DNA from: Clostridia bacterium
GTDB lineage: Bacteria; Bacillota; Clostridia; Christensenellales; UBA1242
DNA length: 24,165 nt
Direction: 5' to 3'
Assembly (NCBI GenBank): GCA_017618475.1
Contig: JAFZUF010000025.1
Coordinates: 1 to 24,165 of the forward strand
Shown: in pieces, positions 6,945 through 14,462 of the stretch
Layout of the letters: every line of letters begins with the position of its first letter
How positions within the stretch are numbered: position 1 is the stretch's first letter
Program-made: the position numbers and the translations under genes
Notes under the pieces: generated by a model
The model's database searches: none
Seen by the model: the letters and a program-made list of their open reading frames with translations, nothing else
What the model was told of the DNA's origin: nothing

Positions 6945-7448
6945 TCAATAATCACCAGCTGCAACTTGGAAACATTGCAAACCCAACTGCCTCCACATTG
7001 TTACGCACTGGTCTCGGTCTTCAAACACACCCAAAACCTCATAATTATTTTTAATGGTTTGTTCAAATATTTCACGCTTTAATTTGTAATCTTGTGAATG
7101 GTCTCCATCTTTTCGCATCAAAAGGGTGCATTGGATATCAAATTCATCCTTCGAACAATCGAGCAACTTACATAACCATTTAAGCGTTTTCTCCCTATAC
7201 TGCTCCGGACGACCAGTTACAAACAAAATAACTTCACCGGTATAAACCAGTGTTCGCAACACATTCGCAACACCAACGATTTCCTCGTCCAAATCGCAAT
7301 TCTCATAAAAACCATCCCAATCAGGAACCCAATCAATTTCATCGCGATTAAAATGGATTGCACCTTCTGGTGGTTTAAGAAACTTTTCGGCACGACTTTT
7401 GCTGTTAGCAAGCGTCCCATCGATATCGAATATGTAACATGTCTGCAT
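6945..7448 (-). CDS. HAD-family polynucleotide 3'-phosphatase-like protein
   Basis: A 167-residue HAD phosphatase. FDIDGTLANS (about residues 7-16) gives nucleophile D8 and acid D10; FVTGRPE near 75-81 is motif II; LLMRKDGDHSQDYKLK supplies the motif III Lys; GVFEDRDQCVTMWRQLGL is motif IV. The MRxxGD, DYKLK and DRxxxVxMWR pattern is that of the phosphatase domain of T4 polynucleotide kinase, here without a kinase domain. It would remove 3'-phosphates from DNA or RNA ends in repair. The start at 7448 is chosen for the AAAGGAC before it and because the HAD strand begins there. Confidence 0.78.
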   Translation of the reverse strand: MQTCYIFDIDGTLANSKSRAEKFLKPPEGAIHFNRDEIDWVPDWDGFYENCDLDEEIVGVANVLRTLVYTGEVILFVTGRPEQYREKTLKWLCKLLDCSKDEFDIQCTLLMRKDGDHSQDYKLKREIFEQTIKNNYEVLGVFEDRDQCVTMWRQLGLQCFQVAAGDY

Positions 7449-7464
7449 TTCCAGTCCTTTTGTA

Positions 7465-7686
7465 TTATACTGGCTCCTGACCAAGGATTTGTTCATCATT
7501 TGTTAATGGTGTTAAAAGCTCGCTTATTTTAAGCGAATTAACCCAATGAAATGATTCCGCTTTTAGAACATTCCTTTTATAAATCCCATTGGGTTTCATA
7601 CCTTTATATTGCATACCACTTTTGGTTGCAATAACTGTTTTTGGGTTAGGCCAATGTGCCAACGCTTCCATTAACGTCATTGCCAT
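7465..7686 (-). CDS. Unknown small protein (73 residues)
   Basis: Not recognised. It starts MAMTLMEALAHWPNPKTVIATKSGMQYKGMKP and has a strong GGAGGA seven bases upstream. It overlaps the preceding gene by 41 bases and ends 16 bases before the phosphatase start. The small mixed fold (helix, then likely beta strands) and Trp residues suggest a compact phage accessory protein. Confidence 0.5.
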   Translation of the reverse strand: MAMTLMEALAHWPNPKTVIATKSGMQYKGMKPNGIYKRNVLKAESFHWVNSLKISELLTPLTNDEQILGQEPV

Positions 7687-8065
7687 CGCTTTCCTCCTCG
7701 ACTTGTTTTCTTGCTGTAGTACCCGAAACCTGTGAACCGGTCATGTACCACAATATTCGTTTAATATCGTTTTCAATTAACCTTTTATCCGGTAAACCAT
7801 TGTCCGCCAAAATTGAGCGCAACCTGTACAAAGCGGTTTCAACGGCCTTGGAATAATTGTCGGCACAATCCAGAACTTCAATAACATCTTCCAAATACAA
7901 CCACCGGTCAATACCAAGCAACGGAAAAGCGTTGGCTGTACCATTTGTATTTGGTCGTACTCGAACCGTAACACCGTGACGATAACCAGGCGCGATACCG
8001 AAATATGGTTTTCCACATTCAGGTAATGCTATACCACCTCTGTTCCATTTTGGAAATTGTTTCAT
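7646..8065 (-). CDS. Unknown protein (139 residues)
   Basis: Not recognised. The first half is Gly/Pro-rich with beta character (RGGIALPECGKPYFGIAPGY), the middle is a helix with LYLEDVIEVLDCADNYSKA, and the C-terminus is acidic and low in complexity (EEESDGNDVNGSVG). AAAGGAG lies before the ATG. The ATG overlaps the stop of the next upstream gene by four bases (ATGA). Confidence 0.5.
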   Translation of the reverse strand: MKQFPKWNRGGIALPECGKPYFGIAPGYRHGVTVRVRPNTNGTANAFPLLGIDRWLYLEDVIEVLDCADNYSKAVETALYRLRSILADNGLPDKRLIENDIKRILWYMTGSQVSGTTARKQVEEESDGNDVNGSVGTLA

Positions 8066-8250
8066 TGTGTTCTCCTTTCAACCCAAATATCCATACCACG
8101 AGTGCGCGGCCAATGTTGTTTAACTTTGACAACCTTAAAATCTCCAATCAACAAATGAATGGATTCGAGGTCGCTGCTAAACAAACCAGCATATTCATAA
8201 TCGTTAACCCGAAACTTAAACCGGGGCAATTTATAAAGCTTGTCCTTCAT
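8062..8250 (-). CDS. Unknown small protein (62 residues)
   Basis: Not recognised. A basic, beta-rich sequence (LYKLPRFKFRVNDYEYAGLF and IHLLIGDFKVVKVKQHW). GGAAGGAA lies before the ATG within the preceding gene, which it overlaps by 20 bases; its own stop overlaps the next start. Such tight coupling argues that it is real despite its size. Confidence 0.5.
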   Translation of the reverse strand: MKDKLYKLPRFKFRVNDYEYAGLFSSDLESIHLLIGDFKVVKVKQHWPRTRGMDIWVERRTQ

Positions 8251-8458
8251 GTCTGTTCCTTCCTGCTATTATTGGTCGCAACAACTCGGCACATTCTTCA
8301 TTGGTAAAACGTTCCAAACCACCACCATTAAAGGTGTCCGGACGTATTCCTTTTTTGAGCTTGTCGGCCATCGCAACCAATTCATCCGTTGTAAATTGCT
8401 TGCACAACACCATTGTATAAATCAACAACGCAACCTGCATGTGTGGTTTTAATGGCAT
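8231..8458 (-). CDS. Unknown small protein (75 residues)
   Basis: Not recognised. A hydrophobic N-terminal helix (HMQVALLIYTMVLCKQF) is followed by an acidic helix and a segment GLERFTNEECAELLRPIIAG. The hydrophobic stretch is too short and polar-interrupted to call a membrane segment with confidence. AAGGAA lies before the ATG. Confidence 0.48.
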   Translation of the reverse strand: MPLKPHMQVALLIYTMVLCKQFTTDELVAMADKLKKGIRPDTFNGGGLERFTNEECAELLRPIIAGRNRHEGQAL

Positions 8459-8460
8459 TT

Positions 8461-8796
8461 TTATTCCTTATCCTTTAACAACAACAAAGCACTAAAATGA
8501 ATAGCATCAGTATTTGGGCCCCAATTTGTTGTGGAATATTGCATGTCCACCATTTCGTATTCAGTGGCTGCTTTTGTTATGGCCCATTCCAAATCTTCAG
8601 CACGGTTCGCCTGCAACACTTTAACGAATAACCCTTTGTATTCACGGAATTTTATTTTTGGTTTCTCGAAAATCCTACTAATACCAAAACGGTCTTCCTT
8701 GTTGTTTAACATGGAATTGTGTGCATCACATGCATCCTTAGTATCATGTACGGAACCATCATAGGCCATCCATCCACGTAATTCTCGTGGTTTCAT
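8461..8796 (-). CDS. Unknown protein (111 residues)
   Basis: Not recognised. It starts MKPRELRGWMAYDGSVHDTK, with the WxAxDGSxHxTxxxAxxH arrangement found at the start of several small phage proteins of unknown role. The middle is basic, the end is beta-like (DAIHFSALLLLKDKE). AAAGGAG precedes the ATG. It lies between two other small unknown genes with 2-3 base gaps. Confidence 0.5.
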   Translation of the reverse strand: MKPRELRGWMAYDGSVHDTKDACDAHNSMLNNKEDRFGISRIFEKPKIKFREYKGLFVKVLQANRAEDLEWAITKAATEYEMVDMQYSTTNWGPNTDAIHFSALLLLKDKE

Positions 8797-8799
8797 ATT

Positions 8800-9237
8800 T
8801 TACTCCTTTGTTTTACATTGGTTTACTTTTGCTTCCACAAATGCGAAATCTGCTTCGGCCATAATTTCCTCATTTTGATATAGTATAATGTGGGTTTCGG
8901 CTTCAAGCCGCCCATCCTTGCGATAACTGCACTCGCTTTTAATATTGAAATAAATGTTTTTCAGGTTGCATAACTGGTGGATATATTCAATGTCCGCGGT
9001 TTTGGTGTACAGTTGTTTTTCCCTGGTATCCGGATAAATGTTATTTATATGCAACAAGGCTTGGCGGTCAAGCATGTCGGCAATATAACCACCACTGATG
9101 AAACCATATTTGTTGTACAGGCCAATACCAACCTTGTCCTGGACTTTACCAAAATTGTCAACAATAATTTGCCCGAAATCAGCAAGCGATTTGTTTATGC
9201 AGTTCCGGACTTCATTTAACAGTTTCTTCTCGTCCAT
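8800..9237 (-). CDS. Unknown protein (145 residues)
   Basis: Not recognised. The N-terminus is helical (KKLLNEVRNCINKSLADFG), followed by a Gly/Tyr-rich part (GIGLYNKYGFISGGYIADML) and an alternating pattern suggesting beta strands (AETHIILYQNEEIMAEADF). AAAAGGAAG lies upstream. No catalytic motif is visible. Confidence 0.5.
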   Translation of the reverse strand: MDEKKLLNEVRNCINKSLADFGQIIVDNFGKVQDKVGIGLYNKYGFISGGYIADMLDRQALLHINNIYPDTREKQLYTKTADIEYIHQLCNLKNIYFNIKSECSYRKDGRLEAETHIILYQNEEIMAEADFAFVEAKVNQCKTKE

Positions 9238-9248
9238 TTTTCTTCCTT

Positions 9249-9527
9249 TTAATCCAAATACGGTTGATGACGGCGAAAATATAATTGGCGTTCATTGCTT
9301 TTTGATGGAACAAAAACACATTCCTCGTCCCACCAATTTATACGCTTCTTTTCATACTTTTTAATGATGGCTTGAATGTCATCATTTGGTTCCAATTCAA
9401 TAACCAAGCGACCTTCACTGTCGGCATATTTTCTTGGTTGGGTACAAAAGTTTTGAACAATTCTCATTTTACCATTTCCGTAATTATCTTTTCCATTATA
9501 CCGGGTTAATGGAAAACATAAGTTCAC
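9249..9527 (-). CDS. Unknown small protein (92 residues, GTG start)
   Basis: Not recognised. The frame opens with GTG at 9527, overlapping the stop of the preceding gene as GTGA, which suggests re-initiation coupling because no good ribosome site precedes it. An ATG at 9467 is an alternative start giving 72 residues. The protein contains IIKKYEKKRINWWDEECVFV and ends in a basic RQLYFRRHQPYLD. Confidence 0.45.
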   Translation of the reverse strand: MNLCFPLTRYNGKDNYGNGKMRIVQNFCTQPRKYADSEGRLVIELEPNDDIQAIIKKYEKKRINWWDEECVFVPSKSNERQLYFRRHQPYLD

Positions 9528-9841
9528 TTTGGTGGATAAAACTTGGATGTAAATTGACCCACTTCATCATACACATAATTGCGAGTCCCTGGTGCATAAC
9601 CACTTTTCTTTTCGTGGTTGCTTATCCGGATAGTTATTCCATCCACCTCTAAGTAACTTGATATGAGTATTGGTTTGTCGGTGATGATGGTACGTTCCTT
9701 ATTTTTGTACCAATGTTTTTGACCGCGCTTAAACCAATGCGTTTCGTATTCAGCCCAAGGAAGCTTTTCACATTTGTCCAGTATTTTTTCCACCATACGT
9801 TTATGAAAAGACTTCCAATAGGCGACATCCTTTTTCTTCAT
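9524..9841 (-). CDS. Unknown protein (105 residues)
   Basis: Not recognised. I place the start at the ATG 9841, which overlaps the stop of the kinase-like gene as ATGA; a TTG at 9862 in frame is less likely. The N-terminal half is basic and Trp-rich (KKKDVAYWKSFHKRM and WFKRGQKHWYKNKER), the rest is beta-like. The basic, aromatic character might suit nucleic-acid binding, but there is no motif. Confidence 0.48.
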   Translation of the reverse strand: MKKKDVAYWKSFHKRMVEKILDKCEKLPWAEYETHWFKRGQKHWYKNKERTIITDKPILISSYLEVDGITIRISNHEKKSGYAPGTRNYVYDEVGQFTSKFYPPK

Positions 9842-10452
9842 AGCAAGTTTTCTTTTGCCCAATCGGCCGGTTCACGATTGTCAAAATCTTCCAAATGTTG
9901 TGTATAATCATACAACCGCACGTTTGGCCATGTGGCCATACCGCCATTACTCATCAACCAACGACCCAACAATGTGTGGCAAACTGGATTGTCCAATCTT
10001 TTACCATAATACAAGGCCCAAAAAGCATCATACACTTTACTCATGTCGGTGTATAATTCTGGACGCTCCGATTTAATCTTTTCGAAGCGCGTTAAATATT
10101 CCTGTTTGGGTGGTAAACAAAACACAATCCTGTCAGCAATTTGGCGCCATTGTTGTAAATGTTCACCAATAAAATTCAGCACCCTAACTTGGTCGCTTTG
10201 ATTATCGAAAATCATGGAATAAACAAACAAGGTTAACCAATGGCGGTCTAAAACGACCGGCGACAAATCCCGTTTGTGTGCCCAATCATCACCAAAGGCC
10301 ATCATTGGTTCGTGTTGTAAAATGGTTTGTTTCTTTTCCGGATAGTTACTTACATGGATATACGCAGCCTTGAAATCATGTATCAAGGCTTGCGCTAAAT
10401 AACTTTTCCCGGAACCATCAGGCCCTTCAATCTGGATTACCTTCTGTCCCAT
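9838..10452 (-). CDS. Thymidylate kinase-like (dNMP kinase) P-loop protein
   Basis: A 204-residue protein starting MGQKVIQIEGPDGSGKS. The P-loop GPDGSGKS at residues 10-17 is the form typical of thymidylate kinases, and VVLDRHWL around residues 65-72 resembles their DR-(Y/H) nucleoside-binding motif. A LID-type segment with TRFEKIKSERPELY follows. It would make dNDPs for phage DNA synthesis; given the neighbour queC, a role on a modified nucleotide is conceivable but unproven. The start at 10452 is favoured by AAGGAGAGG upstream. The gene overlaps the end of queC by 26 bases. Confidence 0.7.
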   Translation of the reverse strand: MGQKVIQIEGPDGSGKSYLAQALIHDFKAAYIHVSNYPEKKQTILQHEPMMAFGDDWAHKRDLSPVVLDRHWLTLFVYSMIFDNQSDQVRVLNFIGEHLQQWRQIADRIVFCLPPKQEYLTRFEKIKSERPELYTDMSKVYDAFWALYYGKRLDNPVCHTLLGRWLMSNGGMATWPNVRLYDYTQHLEDFDNREPADWAKENLL

Positions 10453-11218
10453 GTACCTCTCCTTCTGGTTTAACATAGTTAACCGGGTCTTTTAAGCCAG
10501 CTTTGGCAAACGCCTCGATACGTTCGGTACAACTTCCACATGTACCACAACTTTCACCATCGGCATTTGGTTTATAACAGGTCAAAGTCCGGCTCATAAT
10601 ATAATCAAAATCCAAACCCAATTGTTCACAGCATTTATGGCAATCAATAACAATGTCGCCTTTGTCGCCGTTCAAATATGGTAAATACAATTGGACTTTT
10701 TCAGCATCCCAATTTCCTGCAGCAAAAGCCTTGTACAACTGGTCAAAAAATTCAGGTGTGCAATCCGGATAAATTGTGTGGTCGCCATTATGGACACCCA
10801 TTGCGATTTTAACATCAACATTATTTCGTTTGGCCACCGACAAAGCCACTCCATAAATCAACGATGCAAATATTGCATTGCGATTTGGAACCACCGTAAT
10901 TTTCATGTTTTCGTCCGCATAATTACCATCCGGAGTTTGTAATCCGGAATCGGTTAATGATGAATAAAACCGGCCCATAATATCGCTTAAATCAAAGTTT
11001 TCGTAAAACACCGGTAAATGTTTTTCCGCGGTTAAATAAGAAACCACTTCGTCCAACCGGCTGCGCTCCCAACCATTTTGATGGGAACCATAATCAAAGT
11101 TTATGATTTGGACTTTATACCCTTCGGCCAATAAGTGAATCAACAAACTGGTTGAATCCATACCCCCGGAACACGAAAGCACGGCATATTTGTTGTTTGT
11201 ATCATTTTCCGGATTCAT
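10427..11218 (-). CDS. queC: 7-cyano-7-deazaguanine (preQ0) synthase
   Basis: A 263-residue QueC. It converts 7-carboxy-7-deazaguanine to preQ0 with ATP and ammonia, the last step of the preQ0 pathway. The PP-loop SGGMDS is at residues 17-22, MGVHNGDHTIYPDC at about 140-153 is the family substrate loop, and the zinc ligands are C214, C224, C227 and C230. AAAGGGGA lies before the ATG. The gene is in the left arm, away from queD and folE in the right arm, so the two arms must both be on for preQ0 to be made. The last 15 residues are a variable tail. Confidence 0.94.
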   Translation of the reverse strand: MNPENDTNNKYAVLSCSGGMDSTSLLIHLLAEGYKVQIINFDYGSHQNGWERSRLDEVVSYLTAEKHLPVFYENFDLSDIMGRFYSSLTDSGLQTPDGNYADENMKITVVPNRNAIFASLIYGVALSVAKRNNVDVKIAMGVHNGDHTIYPDCTPEFFDQLYKAFAAGNWDAEKVQLYLPYLNGDKGDIVIDCHKCCEQLGLDFDYIMSRTLTCYKPNADGESCGTCGSCTERIEAFAKAGLKDPVNYVKPEGEVHGTEGNPD

Positions 11219-11447
11219 TTTTTATCCCCTTTGTTTTATACCATTTGTTCTTGTTCTTGTACCGCCACATCATGACGCTTATACAATTCTTTGATTTTAA
11301 CGAACCATCGCGGTTGAATGGGTTAATACCCAATTCCAACAGCTTGGCCAAGCATTTATCGCTTAACCGGCCGGCCACCTTTTCTTTCAAGGTGTTCATA
11401 TCAGTTAACAATGCTTTCTTTTCCAATTGTGCTTTTATTGACAACAT
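11202..11447 (-). CDS. Unknown small basic protein (81 residues)
   Basis: Not recognised. A Lys-rich helical protein (KAQLEKKALLTDMNTLKEKV, then LSDKCLAKLLELGINPFNRD) ending in a very basic tail with WRYKNKNKWYKTKGIK. It overlaps queC by 17 bases and lies just after the 187-residue unknown gene. Charge suggests nucleic-acid binding. Confidence 0.5.
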   Translation of the reverse strand: MLSIKAQLEKKALLTDMNTLKEKVAGRLSDKCLAKLLELGINPFNRDGSLKSKNCISVMMWRYKNKNKWYKTKGIKNESGK

Positions 11448-11454
11448 TTTCTTC

Positions 11455-12018
11455 TCATTTGATTATAATTATTGTTACGTTGGTTGTGTTATGGTTCAGG
11501 CAACAAATACCTTCCTGCAAATCAATTACCCTATCGCATTCCGGAATTTCAATTCCAATACCGCAACACAGTTTTCTTAAATTGCTTGTTATTTGTGGAT
11601 TTGTTTTACGATAAATTGTTTTCCATTGTATTGCGGGCAAGGTTAAATCATACTTGGCTGCAACTTGGGGCTTCCTGTTTTCACACGCCTTGATGTAGTC
11701 CCCAAATGAATCCATCCCCGCGGTACATATAATTTCAACGGCTTCATCATAATCTTTCCCAACACCGAAACCTTCAAACGGTTGTGGGATTGATGTGGTA
11801 CCAACCAATTCCTCTTCCAGGGGCAATACTTTATGGTTATCGCCATAAAATATTCGGTTGGGTTTTTCCAATATTTTTTCCAACCCATATTTCAGGATGT
11901 TATCCAGAACCCGGTCAATGAGTTGTTCATTATTATATTTTTGGGCAATTTTAACGACTTCCCAAATGTCGCCGCCATTTTTGATTGTGGCTACAATCTG
12001 TTTTTCAAGATTTGTCAT
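11455..12018 (-). CDS. Unknown protein (187 residues)
   Basis: Not recognised. The N-terminal half is helical with Ile/Leu heptads (QLIDRVLDNILKYGLEKILE); the C-terminal half has five Cys and ends CCLNHNTTNVTIIIIK. A strong AAAGGAA lies upstream. This is the first gene after the promoter candidate at 12052-12081, so it heads the transcript that includes queC. Confidence 0.5.
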   Translation of the reverse strand: MTNLEKQIVATIKNGGDIWEVVKIAQKYNNEQLIDRVLDNILKYGLEKILEKPNRIFYGDNHKVLPLEEELVGTTSIPQPFEGFGVGKDYDEAVEIICTAGMDSFGDYIKACENRKPQVAAKYDLTLPAIQWKTIYRKTNPQITSNLRKLCCGIGIEIPECDRVIDLQEGICCLNHNTTNVTIIIIK

Positions 12019-12051
12019 TTTACTTTCCTTTGCTTTCTATGGTTTGTTTAT

Positions 12052-12081
12052 ATTATAACCGTTTTTTTATAAATGTGTACA
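12052..12081 (-). promoter_or_regulatory. Candidate sigma70-type promoter
   Basis: Minus strand TGTACA, 18 bases, then TATAAT (12052-12057), placed 34-39 bases before the ATG of the 187-residue gene. The -35 overlaps a small palindrome at 12071-12084 (AAATGTGTACATTT). About 37 bases upstream of the -10 is GAATGTGTTCAT (12094-12105), a copy of the motif seen at the other left-arm promoters. Confidence 0.5.
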
Positions 12082-12162
12082 TTTTTCTCCGGGATGAACA
12101 CATTCGAAAATATTTATCGTATATTTATGGCACTCCTTTTGTTTATGACAATGGCCGCGGCC

Positions 12163-12507
12163 TTAAAAATCCGCCGGCTTGAAAACAAAAACCGTGGTGT
12201 ACGTGTCATCGTTGTCGTCCTCATAATGAACCACAACAAGGCACGTATCCACCACGATTCTTATTTTGTCCTTAACCCTATTTTTTAATCTGGCATCCAA
12301 ATAAGCCGTTTCAATTTTATCAATTATTTTATCGCACCGGAATTTTAGTCCATCCAAATGTTCGGCCCCATTAAACTCCAGCGTTTTGTTATAAACGGTG
12401 TGGTTAAACCTGCAAAACCGCATATTATCGCGATACCAGTGAACCCGAACAAGGAAATTGGCCTTATTTGCCGCCCTAACATAGGAAATCATGTCCTGTG
12501 GTTGCAT
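12163..12507 (-). CDS. Unknown protein (114 residues)
   Basis: Not recognised. I chose the ATG at 12507, which has GGGAG seven bases upstream and lies just past the stop of the preceding gene; longer starts would overlap that gene. The protein is basic in the middle (DARLKNRVKDKIRIVV) and ends with beta-like CLVVVHYEDDNDDTYTTVFV. The stop is followed by a G+C-rich palindrome GGCCGCGGCC. Confidence 0.5.
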   Translation of the reverse strand: MQPQDMISYVRAANKANFLVRVHWYRDNMRFCRFNHTVYNKTLEFNGAEHLDGLKFRCDKIIDKIETAYLDARLKNRVKDKIRIVVDTCLVVVHYEDDNDDTYTTVFVFKPADF

Positions 12508-12508
12508 A

Positions 12509-12970
12509 TCAATTCTCCCATTTACGCGTAAACCGCTCAATAATCGCCGTATAATTGGGGTTTTGCCATATTCCGGTAAATTCCTCGCCAAATTCCTCAA
12601 CGCGCAAAATAACACGGTTTTTGCGCAAATTGGCGCGTTTTAATTGTGCAGGCATTAACCACGAGGCACAACATGTAATGGAATCCCAATAATCCAGCAG
12701 GCTTATAAACAATGAACCCCATGTACCAGCATTAAAATCCCTGTCAAACAAATTATTATAATAATCCCGAACTTCATCCACGGTTAAAACATTATGGTCA
12801 TGGGATGGGTGGTCGCTAAATTCGCACATGGCCACTTCATCTTCCTTGGTTAAATGCCCCATAAAACCAATCAACTTCCAAAATGCGTCCTGGGGGTTGT
12901 GGCTGCAAAACCACATTTGTTTTATGTCGCCATCCTCCAAAAATTGAATTATGTATTGTTTATTTGCCAT
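12509..12970 (-). CDS. Unknown acidic protein (153 residues)
   Basis: Not recognised. It starts ANKQYIIQFLEDGDIKQMWF and contains HPSHDHNV, a His cluster that might bind metal, and LLDYWDSITCCASWLMPAQ. AAAAGGAGCAACAAAATG is the shared leader type of this gene block. Sequence style is that of small phage early proteins of unknown function. Confidence 0.5.
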   Translation of the reverse strand: MANKQYIIQFLEDGDIKQMWFCSHNPQDAFWKLIGFMGHLTKEDEVAMCEFSDHPSHDHNVLTVDEVRDYYNNLFDRDFNAGTWGSLFISLLDYWDSITCCASWLMPAQLKRANLRKNRVILRVEEFGEEFTGIWQNPNYTAIIERFTRKWEN

Positions 12971-13061
12971 TTTGTTGCTCCTTTTTTAGGCGTTTTTTTA
13001 ATTGCTTTGCGCGTTTCTTTTTTATCAGGAAATTCATTTTTCCAACCAATAATGTTTGCAT
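12960..13061 (-). CDS. Very basic micro-protein (33 residues)
   Basis: An ATG at 13061 directly follows the TAA of the preceding gene and has GGAGG five bases upstream, a strong site. The frame reads MQTLLVGKMNFLIKKKRAKQ and continues Lys/Arg-rich to a TAA at 12960, overlapping the next gene by 11 bases. About half of the residues are Lys or Arg. It could bind nucleic acid or a host protein. The region would otherwise be a 90-base gap in a very compact operon, which supports it being real. Confidence 0.5.
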   Translation of the reverse strand: MQTLLVGKMNFLIKKKRAKQLKKRLKKEQQNGK

Positions 13062-13307
13062 TTAGACCTCCACAAATAATGTGTACGTTTTATTATTGCC
13101 GCGGGGAATATTGATGGCATTACCAATCAATTCGTATTCACAACCGGCATATAAAAGTTTGGTGGCTTCGTTGAAAATGCGATGGAAACTTCTGTCGCCC
13201 CGTTTATAATACTTGCCTTTACATCCACAACGGCAACCATTATCGGTTCCGGAATAAACGGTATACACTTTTCCGTCCGCAATATGTTTTCTTATCCAGT
13301 TATCCAT
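13062..13307 (-). CDS. Unknown Cys-containing phage protein (81 residues)
   Basis: Contains VYSGTDNGCRCGCKGKYY at residues about 16-33, a Cys-rich loop of the type G-x-x-x-x-C-x-C-G-C-x-G-x-Y that I recall in conserved phage proteins of unknown function. The rest is mixed, ending in beta-like NNKTYTLFVEV. ATAAGGAGCAACACATG is the leader. The three closely spaced Cys may hold a metal. Confidence 0.52.
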   Translation of the reverse strand: MDNWIRKHIADGKVYTVYSGTDNGCRCGCKGKYYKRGDRSFHRIFNEATKLLYAGCEYELIGNAINIPRGNNKTYTLFVEV

Positions 13308-13317
13308 GTGTTGCTCC

Positions 13318-13536
13318 TTATATTATTTTCTTGTTAACAATTTCCACATCAAACTTGGCGCTTTTACGTTTGGCGCAATCATTTAATGCAGCTTGTGCTT
13401 CATCCATTGTATCAAATTGGTTTGTTAATTGAAAGGCCGTTCCGGTTTCAACAAATCGCAAAATAATGGTGAAACCCCTTTTATTTGTTTCCAGGTTATA
13501 AACCTTGTCAATGTATAATTGGATTTTTTCTTTCAT
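13318..13536 (-). CDS. Unknown small protein (72 residues)
   Basis: Not recognised. A beta-beta-alpha style sequence: KEKIQLYIDKVYNLETN, GFTIILRFVETGTAFQL, then a helix with DEAQAALNDCAKRKSAKF. The leader is AAAAAGGAGCAACAAATG. Part of the small-gene block behind the left-arm promoters. Confidence 0.5.
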   Translation of the reverse strand: MKEKIQLYIDKVYNLETNKRGFTIILRFVETGTAFQLTNQFDTMDEAQAALNDCAKRKSAKFDVEIVNKKII

Positions 13537-13554
13537 TTGTTGCTCCTTTTTTAA

Positions 13555-13896
13555 TTATTTATTGAAATCGTACAATTGGCTTAAAATGTCGCCTTCCGCC
13601 ATTTTGGAAAACATTACGCTATTGTATTTACCAAATCTTGTTGATGAAACGTGGCCACCCTCGGTGCAATAAACCTTGTATCCGGATTTTTTACCCTGGA
13701 CACAAATACGATGTGAACCATATTCATCTTTTTGGATTTTAACAATGGTCGCCGGTTCACCAAAGAAGGTTCCGCGGAAGCCACCAAAGTGGCCAACCTT
13801 AACCTCGTCCCCAACCTTAACAAGTTGGGTTTCCGGTTCTTTACTTCCCCATGTGGAGATGCGGCGATTAAATTCAGTTACGTTGATATATTTCAT
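13555..13896 (-). CDS. Unknown protein (113 residues)
   Basis: Not recognised. Gly-rich and beta-like in the middle (VGDEVKVGHFGGFRGTFFG, then PATIVKIQKDEYGSHRICV), which resembles an SH3-type small barrel. Leader AAAAGGAGCAACAAATG. It is the first gene after the TATAAT at 13922-13927. Confidence 0.5.
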   Translation of the reverse strand: MKYINVTEFNRRISTWGSKEPETQLVKVGDEVKVGHFGGFRGTFFGEPATIVKIQKDEYGSHRICVQGKKSGYKVYCTEGGHVSSTRFGKYNSVMFSKMAEGDILSQLYDFNK

Positions 13897-13921
13897 TTGT
13901 TGCTCCTTTTATTATAATTTA

Positions 13922-13967
13922 ATTATACCATTTTTTAATTCATGTGGCACTAAAAAAGTGAACACAT
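13922..13967 (-). promoter_or_regulatory. Candidate promoter with upstream GTGAACACA motif
   Basis: Minus strand GGTATAATTAAATT gives a perfect -10 (13922-13927) 26-31 bases before the ATG of the 113-residue gene. The base run at the -35 position is poor (GTGCCA). Upstream lies AATGTGTTCACTTTTTT (plus strand 13952-13968), the same motif as at 14508-14520 and 14531-14543, so this promoter may need an activator. Confidence 0.5.
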
Positions 13968-14155
13968 TATTTATTAAATAACCAGGGACGTTGTTCCTTG
14001 GTGTAACACATGTCGTTATAATCCCAACGGCAATTATGTTCCACCGCATATTGCTGCATCCGGTGGCTTTGGTGGGCCATTAAACTTGTGACCCCAGCCA
14101 AAACCGCCATTGATAATGCTACTCCCCAAATAATGTTATTGATTTTGTTTAACAT
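13967..14155 (-). CDS. Small membrane protein (62 residues)
   Basis: One likely transmembrane helix near the N-terminus (about residues 8-27, IIWGVALSMAVLAGVTSL) preceded by a single Lys, so probably a signal anchor with the C-terminus outside the cytoplasm. The outer part has two Cys (CRWDYNDMC) that could form a disulfide. It could serve superinfection exclusion or host membrane change; it does not look like a holin in context. The leader is AAAAGGAGAGCAACATG. Confidence 0.6.
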   Translation of the reverse strand: MLNKINNIIWGVALSMAVLAGVTSLMAHQSHRMQQYAVEHNCRWDYNDMCYTKEQRPWLFNK

Positions 14156-14174
14156 GTTGCTCTCCTTTTGTTGT

Positions 14175-14462
14175 TTAGTTTGTTTTTATCCATTTAATAA
14201 TTTCGTCCGTAATCAGGTGTTTTTTGATACCTTTTTTGCTTTGGATTGTGATGAAAAAATATGCATCATCCCAACCGCCATAATTGATACCACCAACACC
14301 AACCAATTTCCATCCGGTCAAACGTTTCATGTTTGTGCGTCTGGAATTGGATGATTCGCGAATTATTAAATTGTATGTGGAACCCATCTGGTCAATCAAC
14401 AAGTTGCGTAATTCAACAACCTTTTGATTGCGTTCCATAATGGTTTGTGCGTCCGGTTTCAT
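14175..14462 (-). CDS. Unknown protein (95 residues)
   Basis: Not recognised. Basic and mixed fold, with NLIIRESSNSRRTNMKRLTG and GGINYGGWDDAYFFITIQSK. It is the first gene of the small-gene block and lies right behind the best promoter of the arm (14495-14523). Leader AAAGGAGCAACAAATG. Position suggests early expression, possibly host takeover. Confidence 0.52.
   Translation of the reverse strand: MKPDAQTIMERNQKVVELRNLLIDQMGSTYNLIIRESSNSRRTNMKRLTGWKLVGVGGINYGGWDDAYFFITIQSKKGIKKHLITDEIIKWIKTN

Noticed and set aside
10427..12018. A preQ1 riboswitch ahead of queC or in the right-arm leader
   Set aside because: I looked for the short preQ1-I hairpin with A-rich tail upstream of queC and the right-arm genes and did not find a credible match.
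12161..12172. GGCCGCGGCC palindrome region after the 114-residue gene as a terminator
   Set aside because: A self-complementary 10-mer cannot form a hairpin with a workable loop, and no T run follows on the minus strand.
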